Source: Palleronia sp. LCG004 (GTDB lineage: Bacteria > Pseudomonadota > Alphaproteobacteria > Rhodobacterales > Rhodobacteraceae). Taken from it: a stretch of 64,000 nt of DNA. Position numbers and translations under genes: made by a program. Below are positions 34,238 to 43,879 of this stretch, in pieces (position 1 is the stretch's first letter; every line of letters starts with the position of its first letter). The stretch spans positions 1,612,001 to 1,676,000 of the forward strand of contig NZ_CP136759.1 of assembly GCF_032931615.1 (NCBI RefSeq), written 5' to 3'. The notes beneath the pieces were generated by a model, which worked only from the letters and a program-made list of their open reading frames with translations, was not told the DNA's origin and searched no databases.

Positions 34238-35173
34238 ATGAAGATCATCATCGACACCGATCCGGGTCAGGACGACGCCGTCGCCATCCTGCTCGCGCTC
34301 GCGAGCCCCGAGATCGAGGTTCTGGGCATCACCGCGGTGGCGGGCAACGTGCCGCTCGAACTGACCGCCAAGAACGCGCGCATCGTCTGCGAGCTGGCGG
34401 GCCGCAGCGAGATCAAGGTCTATGCGGGATGTGCCGAGCCGCTGATGCGTCCGCTCGTCACCGCCGAGCATGTGCACGGGCGCACCGGGCTCGACGGGCC
34501 GTCCCTGCCCGATCCGTCGATGGATCTCCAGCCCGGGCACGCCGTGGACTTCATCATCGAGACGCTCCGCAAGGAGCCGTCGGGGTCGGTCACGCTCTGC
34601 CCGCTCGGGCCGCTCACCAACATCGCCATGGCCTTGAAGAAGGCCCCCGACATCGCGGACCGGATCGCGCGCATCGTCCTCATGGGCGGTGGCTACTTCG
34701 AGGGCGGCAACATCACGCCCACGGCCGAGTTCAACATCTATGTCGACCCGGAGGCCGCCGACATCGTGTTCCGCTCCGGCGTGCCGATCACGGTCCTGCC
34801 GCTCGACGCGACGCACAAGGCGCTCGTCACGAAAGCGCGCAACGACGCATTCCGTTCGATGGGCACGAAGGTCGGCGTCGCGGTGGCGCAGATGACCGAC
34901 TTCTTCGAGCGGTTCGACCTCGAGAAATACGGCAGCGACGGCGCACCGCTCCACGATCCGACGGTGATCGCATGGTGCATCGACCCGGATCTCTTTTCGG
35001 GGCGCGAGATCAATGTCGAGATCGAGACGCGCTCGGACCTCACGCGCGGCATGACCGTCGCCGATTGGTGGGGCGTGACCGACAGGCCCGCGAATGCGCT
35101 TTTCATCGGTGATCTCGATGCGGACGGCTTCTTCGATCTTCTGACCGAACGGCTGGGGCGTTACGAGGGATGA
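34238..35173 (+). CDS. Inosine-uridine-preferring nucleoside hydrolase
   Basis: 311 residues. IIIDTDPGQDDAVAILLAL (residues 3-21, Asp6, Asp8, Asp12-Asp13) is the calcium-binding signature, and LMGGGYFEGGNITPTAEFNIYVDPEAA, TVLPLDATHK and PLHDPTVIAW complete the active site. It splits ribonucleosides into ribose and base for salvage. Its last codons overlap the acetyltransferase start (ATGA at 35170-35173). Confidence 0.95.
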   Translation: MKIIIDTDPGQDDAVAILLALASPEIEVLGITAVAGNVPLELTAKNARIVCELAGRSEIKVYAGCAEPLMRPLVTAEHVHGRTGLDGPSLPDPSMDLQPGHAVDFIIETLRKEPSGSVTLCPLGPLTNIAMALKKAPDIADRIARIVLMGGGYFEGGNITPTAEFNIYVDPEAADIVFRSGVPITVLPLDATHKALVTKARNDAFRSMGTKVGVAVAQMTDFFERFDLEKYGSDGAPLHDPTVIAWCIDPDLFSGREINVEIETRSDLTRGMTVADWWGVTDRPANALFIGDLDADGFFDLLTERLGRYEG

Positions 35174-35610
35174 GCGCGAAGTTGCGTCTGGCGACGCCCG
35201 ACGATGCGATGCGGCTCGACCGTCTGGTATCCGCCTGCCACGAAGAACTCAGCGTTCCGATGTCCGAGGAGGATCGTCTGGCCGCGCTGTCGCCGCTCCT
35301 TTCGGGGGAGGTCCCGGGGGCTGCCTACCTGATCGGACCTCCTTCGAGCCCGGTCGGCTACATCCTCCTGCGGTTCGGATACGCGCTGCGCGCGGGCGGT
35401 CTCGTCGCGCGGATCGACGAACTTTACATCCGCCCCCCCGTCCGAGGCCGAGGCATGGCGTCCGAGGCGATCCATGCCGTCGCGAAACAGCTTCGCACAC
35501 ATGGCCTTCGTGCCGTCGAAGCCGTGCTGCCGGAGGACGTGCCCGAGAAGCTGTTCCGGCGTCTGCTGTTCCGCGAGGATGGAGGGACGGCTCTCAGGCT
35601 CGACCTCTGA
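35170..35610 (+). CDS. GNAT family N-acetyltransferase
   Basis: 146 residues. The GNAT core is visible as RLATPDDAMRLDRLVSACHEE, RIDELYIRPPVRGRGMASEAIHAVAKQL (acetyl-CoA loop RGRGMA) and a final HGLRAVEAVLPEDVPEKLFRR. The substrate is unknown. It is translationally coupled to the nucleoside hydrolase. Confidence 0.85.
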   Translation: MSAKLRLATPDDAMRLDRLVSACHEELSVPMSEEDRLAALSPLLSGEVPGAAYLIGPPSSPVGYILLRFGYALRAGGLVARIDELYIRPPVRGRGMASEAIHAVAKQLRTHGLRAVEAVLPEDVPEKLFRRLLFREDGGTALRLDL

Positions 35611-35673
35611 TCGGGCCGCCCGGGTGTTCGCAGGTGCCTTCCGCCCCTAGATGACAGGCGGAAGGAGATTCCG

Positions 35674-37098
35674 ATGACCCTGAGCTTGCCGTTCGACAAT
35701 TCCTATTCCCGCCTGCCCGAGCGGTTCTTCACGCCGCACCCGCCGACACCCGTGGCGGACCCGACGCTGATCGCGCTGAACGTCGATCTCGCACGGGAGA
35801 TCGGGCTCGACGCCGACGCCCTTGGAGGCCCTGAAGGGCTCTCTGTGCTGTCGGGCAATGCTGTGCCGGAGGGAAGCTTCCCCCTCGCGCAGGTCTATGC
35901 CGGGCACCAGTTCGGCGGCTGGGTGCCCCAGCTCGGCGACGGCCGGGCAGTGCTGTTGGGAGAGATCGCCTCGGACGGGCATCGCCGCGACCTCCAGCTC
36001 AAGGGGTCCGGACCCACACCCTATTCCCGGCGGGGCGACGGACGGTCCTGGCTCGGGCCGGTGCTGCGTGAATATCTGGTCAGCGAGGCGATGCACGCGC
36101 TCGGCGTGCCGACGACGCGTGCGCTCGCCGCGGTCTCGACCGGCGAGACGGTGCTGCGTGAACGCCCCCTGCCGGGCGCGATCCTTACCCGGGTGGCGCA
36201 GTCGCATATCCGGGTGGGCACGTTCCAGTATTTCGCCGCGCGGCGCGATGTCGAGGCGATCCGAGCGCTCGCCGAGCACGTCATCGCGCGCCATTACCCC
36301 GAAGCGAACGATCCCTGGGAGCTGCTCGATGCCGTGATCGATGCGCAGACCGACCTGATCGCCCGCTGGATGGGCGTAGGCTTCATTCACGGGGTGATGA
36401 ACACCGACAACATGAGCGTGGCGGGCGAGACGATCGATTACGGCCCCTGTGCCTTCATGGACGCCTATCACCCCGATCGCGTCTTTTCGTCGATCGACCA
36501 GTTCGGCCGCTATGCCTATGCGCGCCAGCCGGATATCGCCGCCTGGAACCTCGCGCAATTCGCGTCGGCCCTGCTGCCGATCCTGGGCCAGGAGAAGCCC
36601 GCGATCGAGCGCGCCACCGAGATGATCCACAGCTTTCCCGCCCGGTTCGGAGACAGGTGGCTCGCGATCTTTCGCAGCAAGCTGGGTCTCGCCACCGAGG
36701 ATCCCGGCGATGCGGACCTGATCGGATCGCTGCTCGACCGGATGGCGTCGGGCAATGCCGATTTCACGCTGACGTTTCGCGGGCTTGCGGATCGAAGCGC
36801 GCGGGCCTGCTTTTCGACCCCGGAGGCATTCGACCAATGGGCCGAAGTCTGGGCCGCGCGTGCGGCGCGGGAGAAGACGGACGAGCAGACCCGGATCGAC
36901 CGCATGGCTTCTGCAAACCCGGCGATCATTCCTCGCAACCACCGGATCGAGGCGGTGATCGCTGCAGCCGTGGGCGGGGATTACGCACCGTTTCACGACA
37001 TGCACACGGCGCTCGGAACGCCATTCGCGGACAACCCGGATTTCGCGTTGCCGCCGGAACCGAGCGAGATCGTCGAGGCGACCTTTTGCGGAACCTGA
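35674..37098 (+). CDS. selO: Protein adenylyltransferase SelO (YdiU)
   Basis: 474 residues. Pseudokinase-type signatures are present: [99 protein letters not shown] and [15 protein letters not shown]. SelO transfers AMP to protein Ser/Thr/Tyr, affecting redox-related targets. A final Cys (EATFCGT) lies near the end where some homologues carry selenocysteine. A bidirectional hairpin follows. Confidence 0.95.
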   Translation: MTLSLPFDNSYSRLPERFFTPHPPTPVADPTLIALNVDLAREIGLDADALGGPEGLSVLSGNAVPEGSFPLAQVYAGHQFGGWVPQLGDGRAVLLGEIASDGHRRDLQLKGSGPTPYSRRGDGRSWLGPVLREYLVSEAMHALGVPTTRALAAVSTGETVLRERPLPGAILTRVAQSHIRVGTFQYFAARRDVEAIRALAEHVIARHYPEANDPWELLDAVIDAQTDLIARWMGVGFIHGVMNTDNMSVAGETIDYGPCAFMDAYHPDRVFSSIDQFGRYAYARQPDIAAWNLAQFASALLPILGQEKPAIERATEMIHSFPARFGDRWLAIFRSKLGLATEDPGDADLIGSLLDRMASGNADFTLTFRGLADRSARACFSTPEAFDQWAEVWAARAAREKTDEQTRIDRMASANPAIIPRNHRIEAVIAAAVGGDYAPFHDMHTALGTPFADNPDFALPPEPSEIVEATFCGT

Positions 37099-37100
37099 AA

Positions 37101-37122
37101 AGGCGGGCCCGACGGCCCGCCT
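37101..37122. terminator. Bidirectional terminator between selO and the cyclophilin gene
   Basis: AGGCGGGCC (37101-37109) pairs with GGCCCGCCT (37114-37122). On the minus strand the hairpin is followed by TTTT, supporting termination of the cyclophilin operon; it also follows the selO stop. Confidence 0.65.
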
Positions 37123-37129
37123 TCAACAA

Positions 37130-37660
37130 TCAGTCGGTAACGGTCACGTCTTCCATCACGACCACATCGCCCTGCCCGGTCGACGGGATCTGGTCGATGA
37201 GTTCCATGCCGGAAGTCACCTCGCCCACCACGGTGTAGTCGCCGTTCAGATGCGGCGCGGGATCGAACATGATGAAGAACTGGCTGTTCGCACTGTCGAC
37301 CGAATTGCCCGAACGCGCCATTCCGACCACGCCGCGCTCGAACGGAACGTCCGAGAATTCCTGTTCCAGATCGGGCAGGTCCGACCCGCCATACCCGGCG
37401 CGCGACAGATCTCCGTCCGCGCGGCCGAACTGAACATCGCCGGTCTGCGCCATGAAGCCGTCGATCACCCGATGGAACACGACGCCGTCATAGGCACCGC
37501 GACGGGCGAGCTCGGTGATGCGACCGACATGGTTCGGGGCCACATCCTCGAAAAGGTCGATCGTCACGACCCCGTCGACGCCCCCGCCGAGATCGATTTC
37601 GAGGCCCGTGGCGTAAGCCGGTGCCGCGAAGAGAGCCAGCGCGAGGGCAAGCTTATGCAT
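37130..37660 (-). CDS. Exported cyclophilin-type peptidylprolyl isomerase
   Basis: 176 residues with a signal peptide (MHKLALALALFAAPAYATG). The cyclophilin core is VVFHRVIDGFMAQTGDV, GYGGSDLPDLEQEFSDV, GMARSGNSVDSANSQFFIMF and LNGDYTVVGEV. Probably folds periplasmic proteins at Xaa-Pro bonds. It is downstream of a cytoplasmic paralogue with an 8-base overlap. Confidence 0.93.
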   Translation of the reverse strand: MHKLALALALFAAPAYATGLEIDLGGGVDGVVTIDLFEDVAPNHVGRITELARRGAYDGVVFHRVIDGFMAQTGDVQFGRADGDLSRAGYGGSDLPDLEQEFSDVPFERGVVGMARSGNSVDSANSQFFIMFDPAPHLNGDYTVVGEVTSGMELIDQIPSTGQGDVVVMEDVTVTD

Positions 37661-38159
37661 CGGCGGCGACCTTGACGCTTTTCATGCGATCGGGATTCGC
37701 GGGCGGCTCGCCGCGTGCGATCTTGTCGACATGCTCCATCCCGGAGATGACGCGGCCGTAGACGGTGTACTGGCCGTTCAGGAAATGGTTGTCGCTGAAA
37801 TTGATGAAGAACTGCGAATTCGCGGAATTCGGGCTGGAGGACCGGGCGGCCCCGATCGTGCCGCGATCATGCGGCAGCTTGCTGAACTCGGCGGGAAGGT
37901 CGGGATGTTCGGACCCGCCCGTGCCGGCGAGCCGGATATTGAAGTCACGCTCGGCATTCCCGTTCGACACGTCACCGGTCTGGGCCATGAAACCTTCGAT
38001 CACGCGGTGGAAGACGACGTTGTCGTAGGCTCCCGCGCGGGCAAGATCCTTCATGCGCTGCGTGTGCTGCGGTGCCACATCCGGCAGAAGCTCGATCGTC
38101 ACGGGACCGTCCTTCAGCTCGATGATGATCGTGTTTTCCGGGTCTTTGATCTCGGCCAT
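37653..38159 (-). CDS. Cytoplasmic cyclophilin-type peptidylprolyl isomerase
   Basis: 168 residues from the ATG at 38159 (MAEIKDPENTIIIELKDG), no signal peptide. VFHRVIEGFMAQTGDV, GTIGAARSSSPNSANSQFFINF and LNGQYTVYGRVISGMEHVDKIARGE are the family signature. It pairs with the exported paralogue in a two-gene operon, so one enzyme serves each compartment. Confidence 0.93.
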   Translation of the reverse strand: MAEIKDPENTIIIELKDGPVTIELLPDVAPQHTQRMKDLARAGAYDNVVFHRVIEGFMAQTGDVSNGNAERDFNIRLAGTGGSEHPDLPAEFSKLPHDRGTIGAARSSSPNSANSQFFINFSDNHFLNGQYTVYGRVISGMEHVDKIARGEPPANPDRMKSVKVAADA

Positions 38160-38298
38160 TCGGCATCTCCCTCGTGGATGGTCGCCGCGGACCCTATGAC
38201 CTGCGGGCGGCGTTTGAAAGACGAAAGCCGCAAGGCGGCGGTTGCACGCTGCACGGCTACACGCGAAGAACGCGTGACAGGACAAAACGGAGGGCAGC

Positions 38299-39477
38299 AT
38301 GGCCTGGAAGGCACTCGACGACATGGATCTAAAGGGCAAGCGGGTCCTGGTGCGCGTGGACATCAACGTGCCGGTCGAAGGCGGCCGGGTGACCGATCCG
38401 ACCCGGATCAGGCGCATCGTCCCGACCGTCAACGACATCGTGAAAGCCGGTGGCACCCCCATATTGCTGGCGCATTTCGACCGTCCGAAGGGCAAGGTCG
38501 TCCCCGGGATGTCGCTGGAGCAAGTGGTGCCAGCCCTGTCGCAGGAACTCGGCCGGGACGTGGTCTTCATCGACGGGGATTACGGATCCCGCGTGTCGGC
38601 GCTTGGCGAGGGCGAGGTCGCCCTTCTCGAGAATCTCCGGTTCAATCCCGGCGAAGAGTCGAATGACAAGGGCTTCGCGGAACGTCTTGCGTCCCTTGGC
38701 GACGTCTATGTGAACGATGCCTTCTCGGCCGCGCACAGAGCGCATGCGAGCACCGAAGCGCTTGCCCATCTTCTGCCCGCCTGCGCGGGACGATTGATGG
38801 CCGAAGAGCTCGGTGCGCTCGAGAAGGCGCTCGGCAATCCCGAGCGGCCGGTCATGGCGATCGTGGGCGGTGCAAAGGTCTCGACCAAGCTCGATCTGCT
38901 CGGGAATCTCGTGCGGAAGGTGAACCATCTGGTGATCGGCGGGGGTATGGCGAATACGTTCCTCGCCGCACAGGGCATCGATGTCGGCAAGAGCCTTGCG
39001 GAACACGACATGACCGACACCGCGCGCGAAATCCTCGACAAGGCGGACGAGGCTGGATGCGAGATCATCCTGCCCCATGACGTCGTCGTCGCGCGCGAAT
39101 TCAAGGCGGATGCCGAGAGCGAGGTCGTCGACGCGAAGAAGTGCCCCTCCGACGCGATGATCCTCGATGCCGGACCCGAAAGCGTGGAGCGGATCGGCAA
39201 GGCCATGAGCGGATGCAGGACGCTGATCTGGAACGGCCCGCTCGGCGCGTTCGAGATTCAGCCCTTCGACGCGGCGACGAACGCGGCGGCGGCGATCGCG
39301 GCCGAGCGGACCCGATCGGGGGAACTGGTATCGGTCGCAGGGGGCGGCGATACGGTGTCGGCGCTCATTAAGGCAGGCGTCGCCGAGGATTTCACCTATA
39401 TCTCGTCGGCAGGCGGGGCTTTTCTGGAATGGATGGAGGGCAAGACATTGCCCGGTGTCGCAGCACTCGAAAGCTGA
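38299..39477 (+). CDS. pgk: Phosphoglycerate kinase
   Basis: 392 residues, family length. [12 protein letters not shown] and the substrate arginines in [43 protein letters not shown] and the nucleotide loop [15 protein letters not shown] are present. Transfers phosphate from 1,3-bisphosphoglycerate to ADP in glycolysis and gluconeogenesis. Divergent from the cyclophilin operon; GAGG precedes the ATG. Confidence 0.97.
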   Translation: MAWKALDDMDLKGKRVLVRVDINVPVEGGRVTDPTRIRRIVPTVNDIVKAGGTPILLAHFDRPKGKVVPGMSLEQVVPALSQELGRDVVFIDGDYGSRVSALGEGEVALLENLRFNPGEESNDKGFAERLASLGDVYVNDAFSAAHRAHASTEALAHLLPACAGRLMAEELGALEKALGNPERPVMAIVGGAKVSTKLDLLGNLVRKVNHLVIGGGMANTFLAAQGIDVGKSLAEHDMTDTAREILDKADEAGCEIILPHDVVVAREFKADAESEVVDAKKCPSDAMILDAGPESVERIGKAMSGCRTLIWNGPLGAFEIQPFDAATNAAAAIAAERTRSGELVSVAGGGDTVSALIKAGVAEDFTYISSAGGAFLEWMEGKTLPGVAALES

Positions 39478-39500
39478 AAACAGCGGTGGGGCGGTGGAAT

Positions 39501-40505
39501 TCAGGCCGCCGCCTCACCCACAGCCGCAAGCGCATCGAGAACGAGCGCGCTGTCGGCACCGTCGCGATGTGCGCCTTCCGACAGGATCCGCCGCCAGCGG
39601 CGCGCACCCGGAAGCCCGGTGAACAGACCGAGCATGTGCCGCGTGACCTGACCGAGCTTTCCGCCAACGCCGAGATGTGCGTCGATATGCGGAAGCATCG
39701 ACAGGACGACATCCTCCCGCGTCATGCCGGCATCCGCTTCGCCGAAGACAAGTCGGTCGGCGTCGAGCAGGATGGCGGCAGGGTCGTGATATGCCATCCG
39801 GCCGACCATCACGCCGTCGAGACCGCGATCGAGATGGTGCCGAACCTCGTCCAGATTGCCGATGCCGCCGTTGATCGAGATATGCATGTCGGGGAATGCG
39901 GCCTTCATGGCATGGACGAGCGGGTAGTCGAGCGGGGGGATATCCCGGTTCTCCTTCGGGCTGAGCCCCTTCAGCCACGCCTTGCGCGCATGGATCGCGA
40001 CACGTCTGATGCCCCCCTCACGGATCGTCGAGAGAAAATGCGGCAGGATTTCCTCGGGCAGCTGGTCGTCGACTCCGATCCGGCATTTCACCGTCACTTC
40101 GCGCGACTGCGCCGCGATCATCGCCGCACAGCATTCGGCGACGAGGTCCGGCTGCTGCATCAGGACCGCACCGAAACACCCCGATTTCACGCGATCGGAG
40201 GGGCATCCGACGTTGAGATTGATCTCGGCATAGCCGTGGTCGGCCCCCATCCTGGCAGCGCTGGCGAGTTCCGCCGGGTCGGAGCCGCCGAGCTGCAACG
40301 CGACGGGATGCTCAGTCTCGGAAAAGTCGAGCAGATGCCGAGCCCCGCCCCGGACGAGCGCCGGAGCCGTGACCATCTCGGTATAGAGAAGCGCCCGTCG
40401 CGACATGACACGATGGAAGGCCCGGCAATGCCGGTCCGTCCAGTCCATCATGGGGGCGACCGAAAGGCGCGCGGCGGCGCGAGGATCTGAATGCGGAGGT
40501 GTCAT
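39501..40505 (-). CDS. dusA: tRNA-dihydrouridine synthase DusA
   Basis: 334 residues from the likely start at 40505 (MTPPHSDPRA). LSVAPMMDWTDRHCR at the N-terminus, EINLNVGCPSDRVKSGCFGAVLM with the catalytic Cys, VKCRIGVDD, HARKAWLKGLSPKENR and ISINGGI are characteristic of the DusA subgroup. Reduces uridines 20/20a in tRNA D-loops with NADPH and FMN. Divergent from pgk across a short gap. Confidence 0.93.
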   Translation of the reverse strand: MTPPHSDPRAAARLSVAPMMDWTDRHCRAFHRVMSRRALLYTEMVTAPALVRGGARHLLDFSETEHPVALQLGGSDPAELASAARMGADHGYAEINLNVGCPSDRVKSGCFGAVLMQQPDLVAECCAAMIAAQSREVTVKCRIGVDDQLPEEILPHFLSTIREGGIRRVAIHARKAWLKGLSPKENRDIPPLDYPLVHAMKAAFPDMHISINGGIGNLDEVRHHLDRGLDGVMVGRMAYHDPAAILLDADRLVFGEADAGMTREDVVLSMLPHIDAHLGVGGKLGQVTRHMLGLFTGLPGARRWRRILSEGAHRDGADSALVLDALAAVGEAAA

Positions 40506-40575
40506 CGGGTCCCGAAAGCTCTGGTGCACGCCAAGCTATCAGCCCGGCATGCATCGCGCAAACGGCACGCTCCGG

Positions 40576-41871
40576 TCAGCCCTCGTACCCGAGAAGCCGG
40601 GGCAACCAGAGCGTGATCGACGGGAAGAAGATCATCAGCAGAAGCGCCGCGACGAGCACCGCGAGGAAGAGCCAGATCTCGCGGATGATCTCGCCCAACG
40701 GAATTCGCGTCACGGCGTTGATGACGAAGAGGAGGATGCCGTAGGGCGGCGTGATGAGGCCGATCATGCAGTTGACGATGGCAACGACGCCGAAATGCAC
40801 GAGGTCGATCCCGAGCTCGCGGCAGGTCGGAATGAAGAGCGGGATGATCACGAGGATGATCGTGGACGCGTCGAGAATGCAGCCGAGAAGCAGGATCAGC
40901 AGGTTCACGCTGAGCAGGAAGAGGATCGGCGGGATATCGAGTCCGACGAGCGCATCGGCGACAAGGCTTGGGATGTTCTCGGAGGCGACGATGTAGTTGA
41001 GGATCAGGGCACCCCCGATCACGAGGCCGATCGCCGCGGACGACCGCGCGCTTTCCACGAGGATCTCGTAGAACGACCGAATAGACATGGCCCTGTAGAA
41101 ACCCGCCGCGAGGATGAGCGCATAGAACGCGGCGACCGCCGCGGCTTCGGTCGGCGTCGTGACGCCCCCGTAGATGCCGTAGAGCAGGATGACCGGCATC
41201 ATCAGTGCCGGAAAGGCGCGCGCGGTGATGCGTGGCAGATCGCTCATGGGAACGGCCGCCTCCAACGCGAAGCCGCGGCGATGTGCGATCCACGCATTGA
41301 TCGCCATGAGAACGGCCCCCATCAGGAGCCCCGGCAGGATACCCGCCACGAAGAGGTAGCCGATCGAACTGCCCGAGACGAGCGCGTAGAGGACCATCGG
41401 AATGGAAGGCGGAATGATCGGGCCGATCGTCGCCGAGGCAGCCGTGATCGCGGCGGCGTAACCGCGCGTGTAGTGGCCCGACTTCGTCATCATCTCGATG
41501 ATGATGCGTCCGATCCCCGCGGCATCGGCCACCGCCGACCCGGACATGCCGGAAAAGACGAGCGACGTGACGACGTTCACATGACCGAGACCGCCGCGAA
41601 AGCGCCCGACGATCGCCACGCAGAAATTGAGGAGCCGATCCGAGATCGATCCCGCATTCATGATATTGGCAGCGACGATGAAGAGCGGAACCGCGAGCAG
41701 GATGTAACTCTGGTAGAGGCCGTCCATCAGGACCTTGCCGGCGATGCCGATGCTGCTGCCCGCGGCCCAGAGATAGGCGAAGGCACCGATGATGATCGCA
41801 TAGGCGATGGGCGCGCCGATGGCCGCGATGACGAGGATCGTCGCGAGGCACAGGAGGAAGGCGAAACTCAT
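40576..41871 (-). CDS. dctM: TRAP transporter large permease (DctM)
   Basis: 431 residues from the ATG at 41871 (MSFAFLLCLATILVIAAIGAP), overlapping the DctQ stop by 4 bases. About 12 hydrophobic segments are seen, including FVAANIMNAGSI-type turns and MSGSAVADAAGIGRI and AITAASATIGPIIPPSIPM, which are DctM hallmarks. It forms the ion-coupled channel for a small organic (probably carboxylate) substrate. Confidence 0.94.
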   Translation of the reverse strand: MSFAFLLCLATILVIAAIGAPIAYAIIIGAFAYLWAAGSSIGIAGKVLMDGLYQSYILLAVPLFIVAANIMNAGSISDRLLNFCVAIVGRFRGGLGHVNVVTSLVFSGMSGSAVADAAGIGRIIIEMMTKSGHYTRGYAAAITAASATIGPIIPPSIPMVLYALVSGSSIGYLFVAGILPGLLMGAVLMAINAWIAHRRGFALEAAVPMSDLPRITARAFPALMMPVILLYGIYGGVTTPTEAAAVAAFYALILAAGFYRAMSIRSFYEILVESARSSAAIGLVIGGALILNYIVASENIPSLVADALVGLDIPPILFLLSVNLLILLLGCILDASTIILVIIPLFIPTCRELGIDLVHFGVVAIVNCMIGLITPPYGILLFVINAVTRIPLGEIIREIWLFLAVLVAALLLMIFFPSITLWLPRLLGYEG

Positions 41872-42422
41872 ATGTCGGTACGTCCTTCCTGAGGCTCGTC
41901 CACCCCGTGGCGGAAGGCCGACCAGACCTGCCAGAAGTATCTGCCCGCGACCACGACGAGGAAGAGGATGTAGATCGCATAGATGTCGCGCATCCTGATC
42001 CAGCTTCCGAAAAGATCCCCGAGCGTCGCGGTCTGCTTGAGGCGCAGGATAGCGAACCGGTCCCACGTGGGTGCAATGGAAAGGAGAAGTCCGATCGCGA
42101 TCACGAGGCCGGCGAAGATCGCGAAGCCGCGCCGCACACGCGACGGCACCGCATCGTAGAGAATATCGAAGGTCACGTGGTCGCGGCGGCGTACGACGAA
42201 AGCGTTGCCCCAGAAGACGAGCCAGACCCAGAGGGCGAGGCAGAATTCGAGCGTCCAACCGTAATGCGACGCTTGGAGGAAGGGGGCGTAGTCCCCGACC
42301 CATCCGAGCCGCGCCAGGTACCGGACCAGCACCTGAAGCACGAAGGTCGCGAACATCAATCCCATCATGGCGGCCGCGACCCCGTTCGCCGCCGCCATGC
42401 CGTTTCGCGCAAGATCTCTCAT
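41868..42422 (-). CDS. dctQ: TRAP transporter small permease (DctQ)
   Basis: 184 residues from the ATG at 42422 (MRDLARNG). Four hydrophobic segments are predicted, with FGNAF-type turn WGNAFVVRRRDHVTFDILYDAV typical of DctQ. Couples the binding protein to DctM. Translation is coupled to dctM (ATGA). Confidence 0.9.
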   Translation of the reverse strand: MRDLARNGMAAANGVAAAMMGLMFATFVLQVLVRYLARLGWVGDYAPFLQASHYGWTLEFCLALWVWLVFWGNAFVVRRRDHVTFDILYDAVPSRVRRGFAIFAGLVIAIGLLLSIAPTWDRFAILRLKQTATLGDLFGSWIRMRDIYAIYILFLVVVAGRYFWQVWSAFRHGVDEPQEGRTDI

Positions 42423-42485
42423 GACAGGTCCTTCGCCGCACCGATCGTCGGGTTGCGGACGATCATTCGCCCGCAACCCGCTTGA

Positions 42486-43493
42486 TCATTCGCCGAGCGC
42501 GTTGATCCGGTCCAGAACGCCCTCGGGCCAGTCCTGCGAATACTCGGAATCGGCATAGACCGATTGGACATGTTCGCGGAACGCGGCGATGTCGGGCTCG
42601 TAGAGTTCGAGCCCCTGCTCGCGCAGGAACGCCTCGAGCTCTTCCTCCCTCGCGAGTTGCGCCTCTCGCGCCGAGGTCGCCGCATCGGTGGCTGCCATTT
42701 GCAGCGTTTCCTGCTGCTCGGGCGCAAGGTCTTCCCAGACAGCCTGCGACAGCGCGATGTAGTTGAGATCGACGAGATGCGACGTCAGGGCAATCTGTTC
42801 CGTGACTTCGTAGAACTTCGAATCGACCACCGTCGGGATCGGATTGTCCTGCCCGTCGATCGATCCGGTCTGCAGCGCGGTATAGACCTCCGAGAATGCC
42901 ATTGGCGTCGGGTTCGCACCGAGCGCGCGCCCGAGGAACTGCCATGCGTCGTTTCCGGGCATCCGGAGCGTCACACCCTGGAGGTCCTCCGGGGTCATGA
43001 TCTCACGCTCGGACCGTGGGAACCGAAGATTGACGTGGCGCTTGCCGAGATACATCACGGCGAGCAGCTTGACGCCGAGCTCGTCCTCGACCTTCTGCTT
43101 GAACGGATCCATCAGCTCGTCGTCGAAGACCCGGACCTGATGGTCTGCATCCTGATGGACGTAGCCGGTCGCGAAAATCGAGAATTCGGGAAAGAACGTC
43201 GCCAGTTCCTGCGCCGAGGTGATCGCCATCTCGAGGTCACCGGTCGCGATCGCCTCGAGTTCGGTGCCCTGGGCCATGAGAGAGGCGTTGTAATGCGGCT
43301 CGTAGGTCGCGAATTCCGACACGGCAGGCGCAAAGACCTCGTCGAGGGCAACGGTACGCGCATCGCTTTCGGTGGCCGGCGTCGACATGCGCAGCGTGAC
43401 CTTGTCCTGCGCCAAAGCGGCCATCGGCAACGAGGCGGAGATCATCAATGCACCGGTCACACTCAGCACATTTCTGCGGGTCGTATTCATCAT
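42486..43493 (-). CDS. dctP: TRAP transporter substrate-binding protein (DctP)
   Basis: 335 residues from the ATG at 43493 (an adjacent ATG is at 43490). The N-terminus MNTTRRNVLSVTGALMISA is a twin-arginine-like signal ending near AALA. Family elements are LRMSTPATESDARTVALDEVF, GVTLRMPGNDAWQFLGRALGANPTPMAFSEVYTALQTG (substrate Arg and conserved glycines) and VDGQDNPIP-type IDGQDNPIPTV. Likely binds a carboxylate; the substrate cannot be read from sequence. Direct repeats upstream may bind its regulator. Confidence 0.93.
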   Translation of the reverse strand: MMNTTRRNVLSVTGALMISASLPMAALAQDKVTLRMSTPATESDARTVALDEVFAPAVSEFATYEPHYNASLMAQGTELEAIATGDLEMAITSAQELATFFPEFSIFATGYVHQDADHQVRVFDDELMDPFKQKVEDELGVKLLAVMYLGKRHVNLRFPRSEREIMTPEDLQGVTLRMPGNDAWQFLGRALGANPTPMAFSEVYTALQTGSIDGQDNPIPTVVDSKFYEVTEQIALTSHLVDLNYIALSQAVWEDLAPEQQETLQMAATDAATSAREAQLAREEELEAFLREQGLELYEPDIAAFREHVQSVYADSEYSQDWPEGVLDRINALGE

Positions 43494-43879
43494 GAAGGCT
43501 CCTCCCAGATTTCCTACAGCTTCCGCCCGATCCTGCGATCGTGACACGGCCACCCGATCGGTAACATGTCGGCAACATGTTGGCAACGACGATCCCGTCG
43601 AGGTCCTGCGGCCGAAGCCAGGCGAATGCATTCTGAGAGGTTAGTATAGGGATATTCCGGCGTGGCAACGGCTAGAAGGTCGGCTGGCAGACCAATCCAT
43701 GGGAATGGCGGTTCGGAGCCCGCATGGCTGCTTGTTGGCAGCAGACTTGACGACGGCCTGCTCCCCGCAGTGGCAGCTTCATCTTCCTGTCCTTGCATTT
43801 CAGTTACACCGAACGTAAAGCCGAGTAAAAGCGTCAAGCATAGGGGCGCGCAAGCTATCTGCCGTTCGGAGGATCGCCC
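43494..43879. other. 386-bp divergent intergenic region
   Basis: No gene seen. It holds the divergent control regions of the TRAP operon (minus strand) and the ExbBD-TonB operon (plus strand). Three 11-bp direct repeats at 43559-43591 are the only clear structure. No clear iron-response or Fur-like palindrome was recognised before the Ton operon. Confidence 0.6.
43559..43591. promoter_or_regulatory. Tandem 11-bp direct repeats upstream of the TRAP operon
   Basis: CGGTAACATGT, CGGCAACATGT and TGGCAACGACG follow one another with an 11-bp period. The second repeat contains the perfect palindrome CAACATGTTG (43573-43582). They lie about 70-100 bases from dctP and could bind a regulator that contacts the same DNA face at each turn. 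Confidence 0.45.

Noticed and set aside
33220..35112. 630-codon plus-strand frame across the M20 peptidase and nucleoside hydrolase genes
   Set aside because: It is out of frame with both recognisable enzymes and extremely Arg/Gly-rich, so a high-GC shadow rather than a gene.
40405..41892. 495-codon plus-strand frame with repeated acidic/basic stretches over dctM
   Set aside because: Reverse-complement artefact of the hydrophobic DctM gene; runs of D, E, R and H appear when membrane codons are read on the other strand. Not a real charged repeat protein.
43559..43591. Possible CRISPR array
   Set aside because: Repeats are 11 bp, adjacent without spacers and occur in only three imperfect copies; no cas genes are in the window.
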